Below, piece after piece: positions 24,252-35,317 of a stretch of DNA of 64,000 nucleotides; position 1 is the first letter of the stretch; the number at the start of each line of letters is the position of its first letter. This DNA is from Neurospora intermedia (Eukaryota > Ascomycota > Sordariomycetes > Sordariales > Sordariaceae). The notes beneath the pieces are model-generated. The model worked only from the letters and a program-made list of their open reading frames with translations. It was not told the origin of the DNA and did no database searches. The stretch spans positions 4,117,001 to 4,181,000 of the forward strand of contig BTPP01000001.1 in NCBI GenBank assembly GCA_037102815.1, read 5' to 3'. The position numbers were made by a program, and so were the translations under genes.

Positions 24252-25029
24252 TCACCTCTTGTCGGCACCCGGAGGCCCTTGACCAGGGGCGCCAAACGGC
24301 GGCATACCGGGAAACGCACCTGGCGCACCGGGAGGGGGGAAGGGGAAGTTTCCTGCTCCAGGTGGGGGGAAGGGCAGACCTCCTGGGGGAGGGAATGGCA
24401 GACCACCAGGACCGGGCATCGGAGGTGGTACACCAGGTATACCAGCAGGAGCACCAGGCATACCAGGGAATGGGGGCATTGGAGGCATTCCGCGAGCTCC
24501 TGGCGCTCCCGGAGGAGGAATTCCGCCGGGCACGCCTGGGGCACCAAAGGCTCCGGGAGGGGGCACCGGCGCGCCACCGGGCATGCCTGGGAACGGAGGA
24601 GGCATGCCGCCAGGGAAAGGCGGGAAGGGGGGGACGCCGGCGCCCGGGGGTGGGAAGCCGAGGCCGGGAGGGACTCCGCCGGGTTGGTTCTGCGGGAGCA
24701 TGGGATTGGCGTGGGCTTGGCCTTCGGCGGCGTACGAGGAGGTAATGGAATCGATAACGGACTGGGCCTTTTCGTGACCAATCTCTGCAAAACAAAATCG
24801 CATTAGTTATGCGGTGAAGTCGGAAATGGTGGATTGGGGGCTGGTTGTGCCATACGTTGGTAGTAGTCAACAACGTTCCGTAGATGGTTACGACCGCTGT
24901 TGTGCGCCTTGCGGACGCTCATGGAATCGTGCGTGAGGTACACATCGCAGTAGTCGCAAAAGACTGTACAAGATGTCGTCAGCATCGAGTTGAAGATAAG
25001 CGGTCCAAGCAGTACTCACATTTTGGCAT
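24252..25029 (-). CDS. yhc1: U1 snRNP protein C
   Basis: U1-C stabilises pairing of U1 snRNA with the 5' splice site during early spliceosome assembly in the nucleus. The exons 25029-25020, 24963-24856 and 24784-24252 give 216 residues. The U1-type C2H2 zinc finger is complete: Cys6, Cys9, His24 and His30 in [24 protein letters not shown]. It is followed by [19 protein letters not shown], as in other U1-C proteins. The rest is a Pro/Gly/Met-rich tail of about 140 residues, longer than in yeast. The first exon carries only ten coding bases, so the start methionine is separated from the zinc finger by an intron, and gene finders may miss it. The yeast name is YHC1. Confidence 0.93.
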
Positions 25030-25592
25030 TTTGGTAGATTGTGGTCGCGAATCCTTTCAAGTCGAGAGTATTCGAAGTCTCTGTCGCTGCCCTCGGAGAA
25101 AGTCGCAAGTTGGATGGCAACAATGATACGGCGCGCGACAACGACGAAGACAAAAGAAGGTTTGCAAGGCTGAAGTGCACTGGACACACACAATGGGACG
25201 CGATGACCAAAGCGGGACCAAATTGGTCCTTGAGGTGCTTGGCAAGAGTGGATCCTCAAAGGCTTCCCCAAAAAAGAGCTCCCCTGGGCCCTGACCGGTT
25301 CGCGGCTGCTGATTGGCACAACAAGGGCACTTCCTGCTGTCAAGCCGTTGTGGACATGCTCCAGACCTGTCTCAGCTGTCCTTAAGTTGCCTGCCCAAAG
25401 AGAAGCCGCCAGATTTCCCCTAGATCCAAGTCGCGGAGCTATTCCCATTAATACAGACAGCCCACCTTCCGCGATACGACCAGGTCACTCACTGCATAGC
25501 TTCGCCGGACTGTGTTGACAACTCGACGATACTTTCGAACTTTTTTCCCGGCCACCGTCCCACGTTCTAGATCATCCTATCAGTCAGCGATC
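25030..25592. other. Divergent promoter region between U1-C and ERV25
   Basis: About 560 bases between two diverging housekeeping genes. No TATA box is clear. A shared promoter is possible but not shown. Confidence 0.6.
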
Positions 25593-26485
25593 ATGGCATC
25601 CCTAAAGTCGCTGCTGAGCGGCTTCCTGCTGCTCGCCGGTGCCGCGCAAGCTCTCAAGTTCGACCTTGAGGCTACCTCTTCACACCACAGCAACCAGCGA
25701 CGATGCATACGGAACTTTGTCAACAAGGACACATTGGTGGTTGTAACCGCTACGCTTGACGGATATAAGGGCGATGGCATGAACGTCAACATGCACGTAG
25801 GTGCTCTCCCTCCTGGGTGCAAGTTAAAGGGGCTAGGGGATGGGTTATGGGGCGGTCAATTACATGGACGAGTCTGACTTTGGACGCGACACAGATCTCC
25901 GATAGCCACGGAAACGAGTACGGCAAGGCCAAGGATATTGCTGGCGAGCAGCGCATCGTCTTCACCTCGCATCACGACGCGGCCTTCGACGTGTGCTTTG
26001 AGAACTACCTTACTGGTTGTACGTACATCCCTTGGCCATGACGGAAATAAGCAAAACAACCAGCATAAGCTCGAAGGGGAAACTGACAAGATTGCGATGA
26101 TCAGCCAAGTATGTCGAGAACCCCCGCCGCCACGTCGAGCTCGATATCGACATTGGTGCCGATGCCAAGGACTGGTCCGCCATCCAGGCCACCGAGAAGC
26201 TTAAGCCACTCGAAACCGATCTGCGCCGTATTGAGGAGCTGGTCGGCGAGGTTGTTAACGAGATGGATTACTTGCGCGCTCGTGAGCAGAAGCTCCGTGA
26301 TACCAATGAGAGCACCAACAACCGTGTCAAGTGGTTTGGCATGGCCACCACTTTCCTCCTCATTGCTCTTTGGGGGTGGCAGATTATGTACCTCAGGGCG
26401 TACTTCAGGTTCGTTTTCCCACCTAGCGGAGCGAATGGCCTCAGTGACTAACATGAGTGTGCTTAGATCTAAGCATCTTATTTAA
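25593..26485 (+). CDS. erv25: p24-family cargo receptor ERV25 (p24 delta)
   Basis: p24 proteins cycle between ER and Golgi and help sort cargo into COPII vesicles. The exons 25593-25796, 25895-26018, 26105-26408 and 26467-26485 give 216 residues. Residues 1-20 are a signal peptide. A GOLD domain follows, with the usual cysteine pair (Cys38, and Cys in FDVCFENYL). Next come a coiled-coil stretch around 130-175 and a single membrane segment near 182-202. The short tail YLRAYFRSKHLI closely resembles the COPI/COPII sorting tail of yeast Erv25. The last exon encodes only the end of this tail (SKHLI), yet it carries the sorting signal. All phases agree, and the start is set by the signal peptide. 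Confidence 0.93.
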
Positions 26486-27242
26486 TGGGCTGGGCGCACC
26501 CTACGATGATGACCCACAACTACCACTGTCCAAACTACCTTATTTATTATACGGCTTCATGGTAACGACGGGCGGGAGGTTTTATGAACTCTTTACTACA
26601 CGCAACGCAGGCGAGCGAATGGCATACAATAGGTTGGAGATTTCTGGTGTAACTATATACGGTAATGTATTTCAGCCAAAAAGTTATGGAGTAAAAAGGA
26701 AAATTGACTGCATGCTGAGTGAGCCGTCTACTTTTGAGGTTCAAGACGCGACTCTTTGGGAGCGAAAATGTGCCCTGTGCATACCAAGAGAAGTCGCATC
26801 CAAAAGACCTTGTGGGCGTTGTTGTGGTGATGAGTCGAAACATAAGCAATTGGCGATAGAGGTGCTGGAGACGGTGGCGACGTCAATGGATTGATGACGG
26901 AGAAGCGGAGGGATGAACCGGAACCGGCAACAATTTTTCGGCCTCGGCCCCCATTGTATGATCACTTGCCAAGCCCGCCGAACTAGTGTAAGGGACGGGG
27001 TATTGTAGCGTCTGTAATCGGCCCCGAACTGAATCCTACAACACCTAATTCCCATCACTTCGACATCCTCATTTATAAGCCGGAGCAGTTACCTAGGTAG
27101 TTCGCGGCAAAGGCACCCTCTCCACACTATCCGCTCCATCCGAGCGATTTACACACCTAACCTTGTCCGTCGCTCTATTTCGGCTACAACAGTCCGTCTT
27201 CAGTCGGTTCGGCAAAAGCAACCTAGACAAATCGTCGCAACA
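26486..27242. other. Intergenic between ERV25 and SDHAF2
   Basis: Contains the 3' region of erv25 and the promoter of the next gene in the same direction. An A/T-rich stretch near 26540-26700 opens frames without domain content. TAGGTA-type motifs and a TTTATAAG box lie near the right end. Confidence 0.6.
27072..27079 (+). promoter_or_regulatory. Candidate TATA-like box of the SDHAF2 gene
   Basis: TTTATAAG about 165 bases before the start codon. It is supported only by motif and distance. Confidence 0.35.
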
Positions 27243-28000
27243 ATGGCTTCCTCTCTTCGCGCCCTCCGGCCCGCGGCCGCCACCTTTGCGCGCGCTGCCG
27301 CTGTGCGCCCCGCCTCCGTCGCCAGCAGATACGTCATTGCCTTTGCGCGATCGGCCAGCAACGACAGCACAGATTCCCAGCCAAAGAAGGACCTCGACGT
27401 CGGCGAACTGCAAGGCGCCACCTTCAAGATCGAGCCGCTGCGGAGAGTCGGCGAGGACCCCGCCACCATGCGGGCGCGTCTTCTTTGTACGTTCGAACAT
27501 CTCTCCCTTCGCTACCCTTATCTTCCTTCATCTACATGTAAACTCCAACTAAACTAACTCCCCTTCCTCTTTTTCCTCCTCCTCTAGACCAATCTCGCAA
27601 ACGCGGCACTCTCGAATCCGACCTGATCCTCTCCACCTTCGCCGCCTCCCACCTCGGCTCCATGACGCCCGAACAACTCAAGCAATACGACTTGTTTCTT
27701 GACGAAAACGACTGGGACATTTACTACTGGGCTACTCAAGAACCCCCCTTGCCCGGCCAGGAGAACCAACATCTTCAACAGGAGGCTTTGTCAGAACAGA
27801 AGAAGGAACAATTGCCGCCTAACCCGCGCGCGGGCGAGTGGGCACAGACAGTCGGCACCTTCAAGCCGGCGTACCGCCCGGTCCCGGCTCGGTGGAAGGG
27901 CAGTGAGATTTTGGAATTGTTGAGGACGCATGTCAAGGAAAAGGGGATGGGCAGTAAGGGGGGGATGGCGTTCATGCCGAGGTTGGAGGAGTATAAGTGA
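27243..28000 (+). CDS. sdh5: Succinate dehydrogenase assembly factor 2 (flavinylation factor)
   Basis: SDHAF2/Sdh5 (Emi5) is needed in the mitochondrial matrix to attach FAD covalently to the flavoprotein subunit of complex II. Exons 27243-27486 and 27588-28000 give 218 residues. The first 40 residues are rich in Arg, Ala and Ser with almost no acidic residues, as expected of a mitochondrial presequence. The conserved core runs through [35 protein letters not shown] and [10 protein letters not shown], near residues 76-127. The C-terminal 75 residues are longer than in yeast and less conserved in appearance. The junction falls inside the core (LL|YQSRKRG) and restores it exactly. Confidence 0.93.
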
Positions 28001-28928
28001 AATCGTCGGCGCCGGCAAAGAGTACATGGATGGATGGGCCCAACCCAACCCAAGATGTGGAACATGGGAAAGGTGAAAAGTGAGATGGGGGAGGCTCTTG
28101 GACGTGGGCGTGGACGTGACGAAATGGCCTAGTCAAATGCCTGTGAGCTGAGTTAAGCTGAGCCCAACTACAGGTGAGGAGGGCGAGGAGGAGAAGGAGC
28201 ACAAGAAGGGGAGTGTACGATATTGTATTTCAGTACAGTTGTGTACCACTATATGGGTCACCAAAAGATGGACTACAGGTAGATTCTGGATACAAGGATG
28301 AGGCAAGTATATCAAGCATGTGTGTGGGCTTTACCTATGAGGCGTAGGACGGAATATCTATATCTATGGTTTGCGAGGAACGAGCTGGCCTCGAGGTATC
28401 AGCCTCGCTCAGCTTTGCTCTCTCTTCGTCACTTCATGGGCTCCGGCAACATAACATACCAAAGCCAGTACGTATTAACACAACGTTAGATGTCGAACTG
28501 GGGCCAAAGGTTGAGCCGCTGAAAGCAAAACACGAACAGTCACTTTAGACTGTCCATAATGTGGTTGTTGATGTACTATATGGGAGAAGACATGATATTG
28601 GGTACCACGCCACGGGGACGGCAAATGCTGGGTCAGACCACACACGCCCCTAAGAACGCTTTCAATTCAATGCTCTTCCCTACTCCCGCCCGACCTGAAT
28701 GCCAAAACTGCAAGCCCAATGGTACCCCCATGCGTTCTTTGAACGCCATCGCAAATGCCTTCAAAACCAAATCTCCCCGCCCTTGCCGCCCTTACTCCTG
28801 GTCCCGAAGGAATTATCGCCGAGGTCATTGAATAAGAACAACACATAGAAACGAGAAAAAGAAAAAAGGGTATCCGCCAAACGTGGAAGAACTCCCGTTT
28901 TGATTCCTCTGCATTTACCCAGACTCAA
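28001..28928. other. Convergent 3' region
   Basis: Between the ends of the SDHAF2 gene and dsn1. No gene, repeat or RNA element that I can support. Confidence 0.6.
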
Positions 28929-30768
28929 TCAACCCCCTTCAGCAGGCAATATCCTCCCCAAACTCCTTAACACCTCAATAGTCGGCAAATCCCTCGTTCC
29001 CACCCTTCCCTTCTCCCTCTCCTCCCGCTCCTTCAGCCGGGCCGCGCTCAGCATAAGCACCTGATCCGCCTCGCGGCCCGCCGTCGAGACCCGCATGTCG
29101 AGCTTGTGCACGCTATCGGCCAGATGGTCGATCTTGAACTCGAGCGAGGACTGCACATTCTGCAGGCGGGATCGCGTCCGACGACGGAAGGAGCTGAAGG
29201 CTGTGTCGGGCTCAATCAGTGAGGCGAGGATTTTGGCTTCTTCGGCGTCGAGAAGTGACGGTTCGGGTAGTGGTGCTTTGCTTGGGTCGGAGTCGGGGTA
29301 TAGCGGTTCGAGGTCTGGGAGAGGTTTGGCCAGGGCTTGCCAGGCTTTTTTCTCTTCTTTTAGCCTGTTTGCGGGATGGTTAACAAGGAAGTTATCAACA
29401 GGTGGGTGTCAGCGAAGAAAACTCCGTACCTTTTGATCTTCGCTTCGAGTTCGGCAATCTTGGCATCGTGCTCGAGATTTCGCGGGTTTGGTTGTAGCAC
29501 CACGGGGGGCTTCGATGCTTCCTCTCTAGCAAACCAATCCGAGAATTCTGACCTCGCTCCAAAATCCTTGAGCAGTTGGTCTTGTATCGCACGCGCTGTA
29601 AACACCGTCAGCAATCATTGCCCTACGCGCACCCAGCTTCAAGAAACCTTGTTCTGCTCCTTACCTCCAAGAATTGCACTAGACCCATGACTCCCATGCG
29701 GTGGCTTCTCACTAAGAGCCCTTTCGCCGCACCACGTCAAGAGCTGCCTCATCCGCCTTGGCTCGCTCAGCCCCTCGGCTTCGATATGCTTGTAGAATTC
29801 GGACGGGTCGACCTCGCGATGCGGTATCGCACTATGCCCGTTCTCGATCAAGGAACTCGCTCGCCTTCCCCTCATCCCTAGACTGCTCCGCCGACTGCCG
29901 CTTGCACCGCCCTTCTTCCGCATTTCTTTGTTCCGGTTGATGATTGGCGTGTCGCTGAGTGGTAGTACAATTTGCTGTGGCTCTGAAGAGCTTCCTCTCC
30001 CTCCTCCTCGTCCTCCTGCTCCTTTTCGGCCCTTGGTCCTCACATCCCTTGTGTCGTCGATGTCCATTGGCGTCGCCCCAACGAGATTTGGCCCATCCTC
30101 GTCCTCCTCCCCCTCGTCCTCCGGTTCTGGTACCGCGCGCATGCCGTTTACTGGTCGCCGTACCTCGTCATTCTTCTGTTGTTTTGGTGGAAGGCCTTTC
30201 CGGCGACCCCTCCTTTTAGGAGCAGCATCCTCCTCATTCACGGCGGATGCCGCTGCTGAAGGCGCGGGTGCGGGTGGAGGCACAGGAGCAGCAGCAGCAC
30301 CATTTGATTTTCGTTTCGACGTCCTCCTCGGTATCGGTCCGGAGATCTGCTGCTGTTGTGCGGCTGGTGGTGGCGGCGGAGACGACTCTTGCACAGGGGA
30401 TGATGCGCGCTTCCTTGCGCTATTCTTTGGGGGCCTGCCGACGGGCTTTTTCGCAGGCACAGATATCACCACTGGTTCATTCTCGGCGTCCTCTAACGTA
30501 GACGCTGGAGCTATTAATGTGGTTCTGGCTCTCTTTGAGCCGCGTGTGAAGAGGAAATCGCCGTCTTGCTCGTCATATTCGGCTGCGTCACGTTTCGGGT
30601 TTGATGTCAGCTTTCATGTTTGAATCTCCCAGAAGGCCGAACAATCACATAAATGGCATTGGATCGAAGGACGGATTGCAGCTTACCCGCAAGGCGTTTG
30701 CTGCGCCTCTGGTTGCTGCTCATGCTCAGGATTTGTAGCGGCTGACGGGTCCGTACGACAGTCGTCAT
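28929..30768 (-). CDS. dsn1: Kinetochore protein DSN1/Mis13 (MIND/Mis12 complex)
   Basis: DSN1 is a subunit of the Mis12/MIND complex, which links centromeric chromatin to the microtubule-binding Ndc80 complex. The exons 30768-30687, 30582-29665, 29595-29430 and 29364-28929 give 533 residues. The Mis13 signature includes SSLGMRGRRASSL, EVDPSEFYKHIEAEGLSEP and RMRQLLTWCGERAL. Towards the C-terminus, ARSEFSDWFAREE is followed by two coiled-coil stretches. RRSS (258-261) and RRASS (267-271) fit the Aurora B sites known in DSN1 proteins. The N-terminal 250 residues are disordered and basic, with GRP/RGR motifs that look like AT-hooks. The first methionine could instead be at 30723 (MSSNQRRSKRLA), 15 codons later and in the same frame. 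Confidence 0.9.
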
Positions 30769-33101
30769 GGATGGCGGGTTTTAAAGTACATGAACTGAAT
30801 GAGTCGGAGCTGAAGAGAAGGCCGGGAGGTTTGAGAAGGTCGAGGGTTGCTTCGCAGATTCTATCGTAAGTTGAACGGCGGTGGATATTAATCGTGATGG
30901 TGATGTTGATGTTGGGTTGCGACCGAGCCAAACCGACGTGAACGGAGCGCGTCTCCTCCTCCCCAACTTGAGAAATGGTGCCAAATGGCGATCTGACGGA
31001 ACCAGGGGGCCTGGGCGGCGGCTGGGTGGGCAAGCGGGCCACGGAGCACGGGTCACGGACGCGTCAATTCGGGCGGGCTTTGGATCTGGAACTGAACCTG
31101 GGGGAGCAGTTGGACCGGTCGGTCAAGTGTGTGTCGCGATGCGGGGATGCGATGAGGATCAGGCGTTACCAAAAATGACTGAAATCGGGTAATTCGTCTA
31201 AGGTATGCTGGTATTGTGCAATTGGTCGTATCGTCGTATCGCCGCCGTCCTGGGCATTCAGTTTTGTCGCTGTGCTGCAAAGCATCGATCGCAGGTCTGA
31301 ACGTGTTCTTGGGCGCCGGGCGCGACCGAAGTTGCGACCCTTTCGTTGGTTTGTTTATCGCGGGCAGGCTGTTCCAAGAAACGCTTGGACCACATCCCGC
31401 ATACTCAATCCCAGTGCTCTTTCTTTCTTCACTGCTACCCCACATCCTGCGAGGCTGAAAAATAGTGCATTTGACAACTCATCAATTCATTCTCTCGCTT
31501 CGTCTGACAACAGACACCATTGGCTGGGTTATAATGTCCAGCTCTTGGCAGCTAATACGTCTGGTGGCCCGCCTGACGCTATCGTCCTCTGACTTCCGCT
31601 CACTCAGATCAATCTTCATTCAGATCGAGGCTCAACTGTCCATACACATACTCACGACCACCCTTCCTCCATTTGTGGTTCATTTTTAATCTTCGAGATA
31701 GCAGACGTTGACATGCTCGTTTATTCGTAATATCGCGCTTAGAATATCCTTTAATGCATCCGTTTGTTTGAAAGCTTCTGTCCGACGCCACTGCCCCGAA
31801 CTATCCCCCTGATGGACGCCAGAAACTAAGTACTGCCGCGAATAATTGCAATACGCTCATTGCCGTACTTCCAGCAAAATGATTCTTCTCGTGGTGCCTC
31901 GGGCATGACCGATCCAGCAAATACCGTCGCCTGTCTTGCCTGCCCTTTCGTCTTCCGGGTTGTGCTACGTGCCTCAACATTAGCCCGTATCCGTAGGATG
32001 TATCGATCATCTTGTCATGTAAGACGGCTCTACAGATTGCTTTGATTTCGATGACGATCTTCCATACAAATTCGGACTTCAAGCAGTCATTCGTGCGGTC
32101 TTCTTTTTCCCATCACAAGCCCAGGGATTGATTATTGTATGGTTGTCATATTTCTCTTGTCTCGTATCTCGCAAGATGATTCAATCCGTCATCATCACAA
32201 TTACCAAGCGTCTCAGTATGTATGCGCCTTGAAATTTCCATGCCAGTTTCCCTTGTTGCCTACCAGCTGCTAGCTAACCGTTGCCTGAAAATACACCGTC
32301 ATAATGAACCTGCTCGTATCGTGAGAGGCGCCTCACGGCAAACGCCAATGATGTACACGCCATATAAACAAAGGATAATAATCGGTTCCCGGTTGAGACA
32401 AGGGGCATCAATCCAGGATTACTAAACTTGCGGCTTCTTGTGGTCTTCGCCGTGACCAGAATTAAGAGAGCAAGCAGACCCCGAACTCACGCCCTTGTCT
32501 TCCGCTTGATAACCGCTTTACCAAATCGCTTTGAAGGAAAAACGCCTCACCAAATTGCCTTCCTCCTCCCGCCCTCCTTCCTATCCAGCCGTGTCCAGGT
32601 TCTTCCTCTCCTACCACACCAAAAAGAAAAAAAGAAAAGAAAAGCTAACAGAAAAGCAGCCCTAAACACCAGTGACGCCGGTTTTGTATGCCCTCAAGAC
32701 ACCACATAGATACACAGACTAAAGGCCAGAGGTAATGGTGCTGCACCGGTTCAGGAGACCCTTAGCCACCCTTCGGTTTCCATGAACTTGGCTAGCAAGA
32801 TGCCTACTGGCTTGAACTCATACAATGCAGAGAATGGAAATGACTGTCCTTTGTTGCTTATGGTGCAGTCTCTAGAATCCGAACGTCGTAAGAATGTCGC
32901 GCCCCCCGTTTTGCACGCCGCCCAATGTTATTAACAGAAAGGACAGCCCGCGAATGGTCGGACCCAGTTGAGGTTGGATGGTAATTATCGTCAACGTGGG
33001 TGACATCCGAAAGGTCAAGTAGGTTAAGAAGACGACCCTCCTTGTCGAGAATCGTTGCCTATTTCATCATCCAATATTGTCTCAACCTCCGAATCCCCTC
33101 G
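30769..33101. other. Intergenic, dsn1 upstream region
   Basis: About 2.3 kb between the dsn1 start and the 3' end of atf-1. It is pyrimidine-rich in parts, with only short frames. I looked for tRNA-like and 5S-like motifs and found none. Confidence 0.6.
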
Positions 33102-34988
33102 CTATGAGAATCGGCGAGGAGCAACATTCGGCGGCATGCCGACGGGCTGATTAGGTATGCCTGCTCCCATACCGTAGGGGTTCATTTGGTGACTAAATGG
33201 CTCGATGGCTTGCTGCATGAACGCGCCATGGAGACCTTGCTGTTGCGTCACTGGACAGTCCTTGTGTGCGAGCAAAAGTGTCTTGAGATTGACCACTTCT
33301 TCCCGAAGCTGTGTTATTGTTGCAGTAAGGGCGTCATTCTCTGAACTGAACATCTCCACCTTTTGCTGGAGGTTAGCGAGCCACTGTTTCTTACGCTGCC
33401 GACATTTCAGAGCGGCAACCCTACAAACCGTTAGTATCAAGTGTTTTCCGATGGCCAACATGACGAATGTCACATACCTGTTCCGCTCCAGGAAGTTCTT
33501 GCGCTTTTCTTCTTCCGTCATCTTGGACTTTGAGCCCGTTCCGTCATCCTTGCCTGGCTTCGACTCGTCTTCCGAGCCTGAGTAGTCCATACCGTTGAGT
33601 GAAGAAACAGATCCGTTTGTCTTGGTCTTTTTATTGGCCGGAGTCTTGGCCGGAGTTTCTTCAGCCTTGCGACGGGAACCCGTCGTCGCTGCGCTTGTAG
33701 AGTTACGCTTCCCTTTGCCACGGGTATTAGGCCTGGCAAATTCACTGTCGTCTGACCCGATGCTAACTTCACTGACACCACGTGCTGAGCTTCCTGCGAT
33801 AGATACGTTTCCATTCATTTGTGGTGACGTGTTAACTGGTTGCACAGGAGGAGCCGGCACAGTGTGCGGGTGGCTTGATGGAGGTGGAGGAGGTGCCGAC
33901 ACCACGTTATATGATTGGCTTGGTGGCTGAGATGCGTTTCGTCCCTGTGCTAACATGAAAAGACCATTTGCCGCGTCGTTATCATGCGGGTCAAAGGGTC
34001 CAGTCGGTGGCTTCGTCTCAGGCTTCAGAGGCGGAATGCCATTGGGGAGATCGGAGGCGGGTTGTGACGTAATCGATGGCGGTTGCGATTGTTGTTGATG
34101 CTGCTGCTGTGCTGCTTGTTGTTGGGCCTGCGCCTGAGCTTGGGCCTTGGCGGCAGCGGCACTGATGGCGGTCCGGTGAAAGTCGATGGTTCCAGGCGTG
34201 GCAGCAGGGCCGGCAAGCTGTGCAAAGAGAGTCGAGTTAGGACTCGGGGCAGGGAACATAGACCCGCTACCACCAGGCGTCAATCCTGTTCTGAGCGACG
34301 ATTCGTTTGGCGTTGGGAAACCTCCGCGAATGTGGTCGCCAAAATAATCAGAGGTCGTTGGGCCCGACAGCATTGCCGGACTCAATGGGCCGGATCGCAA
34401 CGAGTTGCTACCGCCCCAGGGGAAAGGTGTTGAGCCAGGAGGCAAGATGGATGATGGGGACGCTAGGGCGGCGACGGGCGGGAGCTTAGTACCGCCGGGA
34501 GTCTCGGGGGCGCCGCCGAAGGATTGCTCAAATGGGTTCGGCTCCAGGCTCAGGGAGCCGCTGATGGGGTTCTGCGAGAAGTAGTCGGAAGGGCTGTTCG
34601 TGGACTGTTGTTGCGCAGCGGGACGGGGCGGAGGCGCGAGTGGTTTGGCTGGTTCGGCATTGGTCGTCGACTCGGATGGCTTCAGGGGAGGTTCATGCTT
34701 CGATTCGGGGTGGCCATCTAGATGTGCAAAAATTGAGTTGGCAACGTTGTCTCTCTTGATATACGGTGCGAGCCGTTGACTCTTTCTCTCTCTCTCTCTA
34801 TCCTCCCTCTGCAGGGACGTAACGCGATAGCAGACGGGATGACAGGGTGCTCGACGACGGGAATAGATGATGACGGTCGTGACAGGGAAGAAGCGACTCT
34901 ACTCACCTTGTCGCGGTGGGGATGTCTTGTTGGATTGCTTGGGTGATTTGGACTCACCTCGGCCAGCGGCTCCAGTAGACGACCCCAT
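33102..34988 (-). CDS. atf-1: ATF/CREB-family bZIP transcription factor (AtfA/ASL-1 type)
   Basis: Fungal AtfA/ATF-1 proteins act downstream of the stress MAP kinase (Hog1/OS-2) and bind CRE-type sites (TGACGT core) in stress and conidial genes. Three exons, 34988-34907, 34717-33478 and 33420-33102, give 546 residues. The bZIP begins near 425 with KRKNFLERNR and the basic signature NRVAALKCRQR (440-450). A leucine zipper follows over about 455-490. Near residues 69-94, SPSDYFSQNPISGSLSLEPN matches the conserved N-terminal block of AtfA proteins, and KLPPVAALASPSS follows. Many SP/TP sites fit MAP kinase control. A Gln/Ala-rich run lies in the middle. The intron at NR|V in the basic region is a common position. 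CRE-like sites upstream suggest autoregulation. In Neurospora the name asl-1 is also used. Confidence 0.93.
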
Positions 34989-35298
34989 GATGTCAATCCA
35001 AAACTTGCGGCGCCTTCGTGCTGCAGCGGGTGCGGGTGCGGATGCGAGCGACCAGAGGCCAGAGGGACACGACGGGGTGGGAAGGGAAAGTTGCGGACGA
35101 CTATGAGGTCACAAAGGCGCAAGAGAGAAAGTGTAGGTAGAAGGGCTGCACGCTATGTTCGTAATGCAGCGTCCTGTCCGCCTCGCGGCTGCGTTGCTAG
35201 TATCGGGGATCGTAAATACCTTACGTAGTTCCTCGCAACAAGGTGTTTCGTATGTGTGTGTGTGGAAGGAGAAAAGTCGAAGGTCAGGACTTGGGACA

Positions 35299-35317
35299 GA
35301 CGTCAGGTATGACGTGG
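35299..35317. promoter_or_regulatory. Paired CRE-like sites upstream of atf-1
   Basis: Minus strand reads TGACGTCT and, a few bases upstream, CCACGTCA (TGACGTGG on plus). Both carry the TGACGT core bound by ATF/CREB factors. They lie about 310-330 bases before the atf-1 start codon. Confidence 0.5.
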
